A stretch of DNA of 9,604 bases from Deltaproteobacteria bacterium (lineage in GTDB: Bacteria; Desulfobacterota; Syntrophia; Syntrophales; Smithellaceae). The notes under the pieces are model-generated. The model did not search any database, had not been told where the DNA came from, and saw nothing but the letters and a program-made list of their open reading frames with translations. Position numbers and translations under genes: made by a program. The stretch covers positions 1-9,604 of the forward strand of contig DSAV01000154.1 of assembly GCA_011046295.1 (NCBI GenBank), in the 5' to 3' direction. Of the stretch, positions 5,166 to 9,604 are shown in pieces (within the stretch, counting starts at the first letter, position 1; each line of letters starts with the position of its first letter).

Positions 5166-6062
5166 CTAACACCTTTTTGTCGCGCACAGCATAATTGATA
5201 AATAATCCATTTGATTTATTTCAGCAGAATAATTTTTGTGCATGCCCGAATAAGCGATGATTTTATAATTTAGTTTATTTAGTGGAACGATCGAAATATT
5301 GGACCATCCAAAGCGTGCAAGAACCTCTTTATACTGATATGGACGATATCTATTTGGTGTGCCAGGTACACAAAATAAATTATAAACATAGTTTGAATAT
5401 CTGTATATATTGTTAGGGTCTACATCGCGGATCCATCTAGAATGGGTTTTTAAATCTATTTCTGCCACCAACAGTGCACCGTCTTTACATACTTCACTCA
5501 GTTGAGAAATGGTTTTTTCAATATCATTAAAATGTTCAAATGCTGCTTGGCTAAATACTAAATCTATATTAGATTTACCAAAAGCAGCAACAATATCAAA
5601 GTTCTTATCCACCACGTACCTTAATCGTGATTCACGGCCACCTTTTATTTTCGCTAATTGCGCTTTTAAAATATTAATAATATCTTTTTGTATATTCATA
5701 TTTTCTAATTTACTGAATAATTGATTATAAAATTTTTCTGGTGTTTCGTACATGAGATTATTTACATCAATTGCGTTATACTGTGCACATCCCTTAGCAA
5801 GAAGGCATAAACCAACGCCCAAATCAGAACCAGGACCAAGCTCGAGTACATTTTTTCCTGCAATGGTATATGAATTATTTGTATATTTATTTATATGGTT
5901 CAACCATTCATTAACGACGTGAATATCGTAATCTATGCATTTCGACGTATGGGACATGTCAAATGGTTTTGGTGATTTATATCCTTGAAACATGTTCTTA
6001 AGCTTGGATAATGTTAAAAATGCTATGCCTGCCAAATATAGAAAAGAGTTTTTTAATATCAT
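5166..6062 (-). CDS. Class I SAM-dependent methyltransferase
   Basis: Rossmann-fold methyltransferase of the Methyltransf_11/23 kind, 298 residues. Motif I is NVLELGPGSDLGVG (71-84), the acidic end of strand 2 is Asp99 (YNAIDVNN), and the motif around the active site reads DLVFSQAAFEHF. The N-terminus (LKNSFLYLAGIAFLTLSKLK, 3-22) is hydrophobic and could anchor it to the membrane near the lipid-linked glycan. Such enzymes in polysaccharide operons methylate sugar hydroxyls or small precursors; the substrate here is not known. The gene is visibly poorer in G+C than the deacetylase: one sampled 60-bp line, 5521-5580, has 15 G/C, against 37 in 3001-3060. This suggests a separate origin. No Shine-Dalgarno precedes the ATG. 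The 65-bp AT-rich gap upstream could hold an internal promoter, but I see no good one. Confidence 0.88.
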   Translation of the reverse strand: MILKNSFLYLAGIAFLTLSKLKNMFQGYKSPKPFDMSHTSKCIDYDIHVVNEWLNHINKYTNNSYTIAGKNVLELGPGSDLGVGLCLLAKGCAQYNAIDVNNLMYETPEKFYNQLFSKLENMNIQKDIINILKAQLAKIKGGRESRLRYVVDKNFDIVAAFGKSNIDLVFSQAAFEHFNDIEKTISQLSEVCKDGALLVAEIDLKTHSRWIRDVDPNNIYRYSNYVYNLFCVPGTPNRYRPYQYKEVLARFGWSNISIVPLNKLNYKIIAYSGMHKNYSAEINQMDYLSIMLCATKRC

Positions 6063-6127
6063 TATTTGATCTGCTTTATAATTATTTTCATAAAAAGTTA
6101 TCTATAAAATATCATATAAATAATAAT

Positions 6128-7168
6128 TTATTCGTTACGAATGCCCTGCTTATCGTTATTGCCGACATGAAAAAAAGGAATACATTCCATATCAACACCC
6201 GCGCCGCGCATTGATTTTAATTTGTTTTTCATGACCCACGGCACAACATGGCGGATATATTTTTTCATCACCGGAGAAACCGACCCAATCATCCAGCAGT
6301 TCTTCGGACAGTGGGCAACCTTTTCTCTTACCGCCTGCGCTTTTGCACTATGCCATATTTCCATAAAATCGCTTACGTCATGTAAATTGCCCATGCTTTC
6401 AAACCAGTATTTTTCTTCCATCCCGTTGCAAGGCAATACTTCGCCATACGGATTAATAAAAAAATTCTCTGTTCCTGCCTCGCAAGGCAATAATCTGCGC
6501 CCGCCCCTGATGTAATTGATCAAACCCAAATTAAAAAAGGCGCGAAACCACGATTTCGGATGTTTCTCTTTCAGCAATCTATTGATTAAGTCTTCAAAAT
6601 TGCCGCAGACTTCATCAATATGCGTAATCACGTTATCATACTTATGAAAATAAAAAGAATTATGAAACGCCGCCGTCGAAAATTCCAGATTAAGATTTTT
6701 ACCCAGTTCATAAAGCCAGAGCATATCTTCGGAATTATTATTCGAAACCGTAATGCCGAAGCCTATATCTTTCACGCCCATTTTTTTCAAACCGAGCAAA
6801 ACCCTCAGGCCGCGGTCAAAACCACCCGGCTGGCCGCGAAGCTCATCATTCTTTTGCGAAAGCCCTTCAATGCTGACGCGAAAACCGAGTTGTGGAAATT
6901 CCCTGGCCAGCGCAAAAATACGTTCTTCAAACCAGCCGCTGGTAGATATGACAACACGGTTTGTCTTTGTAAAAAGAATGCGGATAATATCTGACAAATC
7001 TTCCCGGATTAGCGGCTCACCGCCGGTGACATTTACCGAGTTAACACGAGGTATTTTTTTCAACAGCTCCGGTTTAAATTCTCTGTTTTTCTCCGTGGGA
7101 TTCTGCCAGATATTACACATTTTACATTTCATCGGGCAGCGGTAGGTTACAATTATTGAACTATTCAT
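6128..7168 (-). CDS. Radical SAM protein with SPASM/twitch-like C-terminus
   Basis: Radical SAM enzyme, 346 residues. The [4Fe-4S] site CPMKCKMC has Cys11, Cys15 and Cys18, followed by the SAM-contact motif TGGEPL (48-53). The C-terminal region has Cys229, Cys247 (VLPCNG), Cys287 and Cys291 (CPKNC), arranged like an auxiliary iron-sulfur cluster of the SPASM/twitch type, with the usual INPYGEVLPC context. SPASM proteins often mature peptides, but others act on sugars or nucleotides, and relatives are common among glycosyltransferase genes. No precursor peptide was found nearby, so a role in altering a sugar or glycan is the better guess. AAGGAAG before the ATG supports the start. It follows a glycosyltransferase by 27 bp and precedes the methyltransferase by 65 bp. 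The reaction is unknown. Confidence 0.88.
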   Translation of the reverse strand: MNSSIIVTYRCPMKCKMCNIWQNPTEKNREFKPELLKKIPRVNSVNVTGGEPLIREDLSDIIRILFTKTNRVVISTSGWFEERIFALAREFPQLGFRVSIEGLSQKNDELRGQPGGFDRGLRVLLGLKKMGVKDIGFGITVSNNNSEDMLWLYELGKNLNLEFSTAAFHNSFYFHKYDNVITHIDEVCGNFEDLINRLLKEKHPKSWFRAFFNLGLINYIRGGRRLLPCEAGTENFFINPYGEVLPCNGMEEKYWFESMGNLHDVSDFMEIWHSAKAQAVREKVAHCPKNCWMIGSVSPVMKKYIRHVVPWVMKNKLKSMRGAGVDMECIPFFHVGNNDKQGIRNE

Positions 7169-7195
7169 ATACTTCGCTTCCTTGATACTAACATT

Positions 7196-8422
7196 CTAAT
7201 GCTTAGTTTTATTAACCAGTTTATCGTACAATTCAATAAGGTTTTTGTAATGTGCTTCCGGACTGAAATTTTCATGCGCAAAAGCTTTAGCATTTTCAGA
7301 CATCGCCATGTATTTATTTTCATCCATCGCCATAGCAAGATCAATCTTTTCCTTAAGCGCTTCTTTATCGTGCGGTTCAAATAAAAATCCTGTTTTGCCA
7401 TCAACAACAATTTCCGGTATGCCACCAATAGCCGAGCCGATTACCGGTTTACCATAAGCCAAAGCTTCAATTACTGACATAGGATTGTTCTCATACCACT
7501 CTGATGGAACAACAATAAATCGAGCCTGTCTGATTATGTGTTTCAGTTCATCACCGCTTTTATAACCTAGCAATTCAATGTTATTTGTTGCCATTGATTT
7601 TAACATATCGAATAACGGCCCTGTGCCCGCTACTTTTAATTTGTGATTAGTCCCTGCAAGTGATTCCAAAAGAGTAACGATACCTTTTTCGCGCGAGAGT
7701 CGGCCTAAAAAAAGTAAATAGCCATCATTTTTCTTTGAACAATCAATTTCTGATATTCCGGGCATAAAATTATATATAACACTGGATTTACTGCTAAACG
7801 AACTGTCAAAATAAATATGTTTTTGCTTGGCAAAGTTACTCACAAATAAAAATTCATTTATATAGTCAATCGGCTTTTTCAAATATTTTCTCGCATAAGC
7901 ATCAAGCGCCAATATCGCGCTTTGCGTCAAAAAGTTTTCAGAGCATCTGTGAATAATGCAATTTAAATAATTTCCTGTTTTGCACCTTTCGCAGATATTA
8001 TTTTTGCCGTCTAAAAAAAGATAAGCCGGGCAAATGAGGCGATAATCATGCACAGAATGAACTACCGGAATATTATTTTCTTTTAAAGCCTTTAATGCGC
8101 TTAAAGTAAGCCCGCCCATGAAAAGATGAACATGCGCAATATCCGGTTTTATGCGCCTTATATACGCATTAATATTTTTGTAAGCCTCTTTATTGTAAAG
8201 GAAAGTTGATACAGATTGAAGTTTCGATAAAAAGGTAATCTTCCGATAGTTGATTGCCTGCGGGAAATAGGCGGAAAATTCGTATGGCAGAGAATTATCA
8301 TCTTTTTTACTGAAGAAGAATACTTTATGACCTTTCTGCTTGAGAAGTGCGGCTGTATTAAAATAGACAGCCTCCGAACCCCCACGGCGATAATGGAAAT
8401 TATTGATTTGAAGGATTTTCAT
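7196..8422 (-). CDS. GT4-family glycosyltransferase with Cys cluster (second)
   Basis: Retaining GT-B glycosyltransferase, 408 residues, expected at the inner membrane face during assembly of a surface glycan. The acceptor-side glycine loop YRRGGSEAVYFN is at 11-22. The donor-side half shows GRLSREKG (240-247) and the EX7E pair E311/E319 (ENNPMSVIEALAYG), followed by IGGIPEIVVDGKTGFLF. Between the halves an insert at 131-160 carries five cysteines: C131, C144-x2-C147 and C155-x4-C160, after HDYRLIC. This insert is known in a subset of GT4 enzymes and may bind a metal. Shine-Dalgarno support is poor (AAGAA only). It is second in the operon, 53 bp after galE and 27 bp before the radical SAM gene. 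Donor sugar is unknown; galactose or GalNAc from the adjacent epimerase is possible. Confidence 0.93.
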   Translation of the reverse strand: MKILQINNFHYRRGGSEAVYFNTAALLKQKGHKVFFFSKKDDNSLPYEFSAYFPQAINYRKITFLSKLQSVSTFLYNKEAYKNINAYIRRIKPDIAHVHLFMGGLTLSALKALKENNIPVVHSVHDYRLICPAYLFLDGKNNICERCKTGNYLNCIIHRCSENFLTQSAILALDAYARKYLKKPIDYINEFLFVSNFAKQKHIYFDSSFSSKSSVIYNFMPGISEIDCSKKNDGYLLFLGRLSREKGIVTLLESLAGTNHKLKVAGTGPLFDMLKSMATNNIELLGYKSGDELKHIIRQARFIVVPSEWYENNPMSVIEALAYGKPVIGSAIGGIPEIVVDGKTGFLFEPHDKEALKEKIDLAMAMDENKYMAMSENAKAFAHENFSPEAHYKNLIELYDKLVNKTKH

Positions 8423-8475
8423 TTCTTATGTTCTTGCTTTCATAACGCAAACAATAACAGTACTCTCAATAGATA

Positions 8476-9462
8476 TTAATATCCGCTTCTTTTTCCGCTT
8501 GATTCCCATTTCCATGCTGTCTCGATAATATTTTCAAGCTGATTATATTTGCTTTTCCAGCGCAAAGCATCCTTTGCTTTATCTGAAGAAGCCACAAGAA
8601 CAGCCGCGTCCCCTTCTCTGCGTTCACTGTATTTAAGCTTGCATTTTTTGCCTGCTATTTTTTCCGTACATTGAATAACCTCGTTTACTGAAAAGCCTGT
8701 TCCGTTTCCTAAATTAAATACATCAGATTTATTTTGCGTCAGGAGATATTCCAGGGCAAGCACATGCGCTGACGCAAGATCATCTACATGTATATAGTCA
8801 CGGATACAGGTGCCGTCCTTTGTCGGGTAATCAGTTCCAAATACGTTGAGCGTGTAGCTATCATCTAAAATAGCCCGCATAATCAAAGGAATTAAATGAG
8901 TTTCGGGAATGTGATTTTCGCCTATATCGCCCGACGATGACGCGCCGGCGGCGTTGAAATACCGCAGGCTGATAGATTTAATGCCATCTGAAATATCCAG
9001 GTCTTTCAAAATTTCTTCAATATATAGCTTGCTTCTGCCGTAGGGATTGATTGGATTTAGGGGGCTGTTTTCGGTAATCGGCGTTACTTCCGGTAATCCA
9101 TAAACAGCGGCTGAAGACGAAAAGATAAAATTTTTAATCCCGCTATCAACCATCGCCCGAAAAAGTTCTATTGTATCTGCTAAATTATTTTTATAGTATT
9201 TAAGCGGCAATTTCACTGATTCCCCTACCGCAATAAAGGAAGCAAAGTTCATCACGCACTCTATTTCATGTTTTTTAAAAACTGATATCAACTTATCGTA
9301 GTCGCCGATATCGCCTTTAATGAATTCAAAATCCCCTACAAATTCCTTATATCCTGTTGATAGATTATCATAAATTAGCGGAATGTATTTTTTATCAGCA
9401 AGCTGTCGCACCGTATGACTACCAATATAACCCGCGCCGCCTGTTACTAGAATTTTCTTCAT
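8476..9462 (-). CDS. galE: UDP-glucose 4-epimerase
   Basis: Cytoplasmic NAD-dependent short-chain dehydrogenase/reductase interconverting UDP-glucose and UDP-galactose (Leloir pathway), supplying donor sugar to the glycan operon. It has 328 residues, near the usual 330-340. Visible: GGAGYIG (8-14, NAD loop), YDNLSTG (31-37), NFASFIAVGESV (72-83), SSSAAVYG (115-122) with catalytic Ser117, YGRSK (141-145) with the Tyr/Lys pair, and LRYFNAAGA. At the substrate gate, where E. coli GalE has Tyr299, the aligned residue in REGDAAVLVASSDKA is Leu289. A smaller side chain here goes with acceptance of UDP-GlcNAc/GalNAc, as in Bacillus GalE, so a dual role is plausible. CAGGAG six bases before the ATG fixes the start. 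It is the first gene of the seven-gene run, opposite a plus-strand gene. Confidence 0.96.
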   Translation of the reverse strand: MKKILVTGGAGYIGSHTVRQLADKKYIPLIYDNLSTGYKEFVGDFEFIKGDIGDYDKLISVFKKHEIECVMNFASFIAVGESVKLPLKYYKNNLADTIELFRAMVDSGIKNFIFSSSAAVYGLPEVTPITENSPLNPINPYGRSKLYIEEILKDLDISDGIKSISLRYFNAAGASSSGDIGENHIPETHLIPLIMRAILDDSYTLNVFGTDYPTKDGTCIRDYIHVDDLASAHVLALEYLLTQNKSDVFNLGNGTGFSVNEVIQCTEKIAGKKCKLKYSERREGDAAVLVASSDKAKDALRWKSKYNQLENIIETAWKWESSGKRSGY

Positions 9463-9510
9463 TCAATACTCCTGGATACTAAAAGAGGATATACTATTTT
9501 TAGTTGAAAA

Positions 9511-9539
9511 TTGAAAAGTGGCTCCATCCGTGGAATAAT
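9511..9539 (+). promoter_or_regulatory. Sigma-70-like promoter for the plus-strand gene
   Basis: TTGAAA (9511-9516) and AATAAT (9534-9539) are separated by 17 bp; each is 5/6 to consensus. Transcription would start near 9546, giving a leader of about 26 bases before the ATG at 9572. The -10 box lies in the loop of the nested hairpin, so transcripts from this promoter lack its left arms. Confidence 0.5.
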
Positions 9540-9569
9540 CCACGGAACACACAAACACAAAGGAGCCAC
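9518..9569 (+). promoter_or_regulatory. Nested inverted repeat covering the ribosome binding site
   Basis: Outer arms GTGGCTCC (9518-9525) and GGAGCCAC (9562-9569) enclose inner arms TCCGTGGA (9527-9534) and TCCACGGA (9539-9546) with an ATAA loop. The right outer arm includes GGAG of the AAAGGAG ribosome site (9559-9565). In RNA read through from upstream the site would be paired and blocked; in RNA begun at the local promoter the left arms are absent and the site is free. This is the layout known from insertion sequences such as IS10. Confidence 0.6.
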
Positions 9570-9571
9570 CG

Positions 9572-9604
9572 ATGAAAGTAAACACGAAAAGAAGAAAGAA
9601 CGCA
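9572..9604 (+). CDS. Start of a plus-strand gene, truncated by the window (possible transposase)
   Basis: Eleven codons, MKVNTKRRKNA, follow AAAGGAG with six-base spacing, then the window ends. The peptide is strongly basic, as in the N-terminus of many DNA-binding proteins, but is too short to identify. The case for a real gene rests on the strong ribosome site, the 5/6-5/6 promoter and the masking hairpin upstream. That design is typical of insertion-sequence transposases, so a mobile-element gene is my first guess. If so, its left boundary lies between the galE start and about 9518, and the element sits immediately upstream of the polysaccharide operon. A ribosomal or regulatory small basic protein cannot be excluded. 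Confidence 0.4.
   Translation, partial: MKVNTKRRKNA

Larger units (their letters stand above)
9463..9571. other. Divergent control region between galE and a plus-strand gene
   Basis: This 109-bp stretch carries the galE ribosome site at its left end (minus-strand CAGGAG). It then has an inverted repeat ACTAAAA/TTTTAGT (9478-9484 and 9498-9504), weak minus-strand promoter-like boxes (TTTCAA at 9511-9516, TATATC at 9488-9493, 17 bp apart), a good plus-strand promoter and a nested hairpin. The -35 boxes proposed for the two directions coincide at 9511-9516, so the two promoters may compete. Confidence 0.5.

Noticed and set aside
6063..6127. Internal promoter in the AT-rich gap before the methyltransferase
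   Set aside because: Several TATA-like strings occur, but none has a matching -35 at suitable spacing; expected by chance in AT-rich DNA.
6620..7145. Two plus-strand frames of over 120 codons opposite the radical SAM gene
   Set aside because: Both mirror the reverse strand of a gene with complete cysteine motifs; the composition is basic and domain-free.
6128..7168. RiPP (modified peptide) cluster around the SPASM-like enzyme
   Set aside because: No small precursor-like frame with a ribosome site lies nearby, and all neighbours are glycan enzymes.

Overview
The window looks like a stretch of chromosome from an uncultured, probably Gram-negative environmental bacterium. Base composition is mixed, and seven closely spaced minus-strand genes for surface-polysaccharide synthesis lead into a repeat-rich tail. 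The last of the seven encodes a polysaccharide deacetylase of the kind found in PEP-CTERM/exosortase polysaccharide loci, which favours a diderm host. The TTCAC-type intergenic repeats resemble those I associate with environmental genomes, but nothing here fixes the phylum.

Layout. (1) Positions 1-190: intergenic repeats. (2) 191-1345, minus: AAA_14/DUF4143 ATPase, apparently expressed from a leaderless promoter. (3) 1346-1664: repeat island. (4) 1665-2119, minus: a two-gene toxin-antitoxin module, with the antitoxin first and the RelE/ParE-fold toxin starting at a TTG that overlaps the antitoxin stop. (5) 2120-2573: antitoxin leader, then a second and richer repeat island whose repeats run into the 3' end of the deacetylase gene. 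(6) 2574-9462, minus: in transcription order galE, a GT4 glycosyltransferase, a radical SAM/SPASM-like enzyme, a SAM methyltransferase, a second GT4 glycosyltransferase, a hexapeptide acyltransferase and the deacetylase. Gaps are 27-65 bp, and the last pair overlaps by 4 bp. (7) 9463-9604: a divergent control region with a nested inverted repeat, then the first 11 codons of a plus-strand gene that may be a mobile-element gene.

How the genes may work together. GalE would supply UDP-galactose and possibly UDP-GalNAc. The two GT4 enzymes would add sugars to a growing glycan. The acyltransferase and deacetylase would modify its sugars by O- or N-acylation and de-N-acetylation. The methyltransferase and radical SAM enzyme would make further, unknown modifications to the glycan or its lipid. 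No polymerase, flippase or initiating transferase is in view, so the locus is probably larger or has been cut.

The ATPase and toxin-antitoxin segment is bounded by 115-bp direct repeats that differ at two positions. It has nothing obvious to do with polysaccharide synthesis and looks like an accessory insertion. The most original observations are the repeat architecture (three short-repeat classes plus two hairpin cores, one class supplying the end of a coding sequence), the leaderless ATPase promoter, the ribosome-site-masking hairpin at the right edge, and the radical SAM enzyme inside a glycan operon. I see no clear evidence of a wholly new system.
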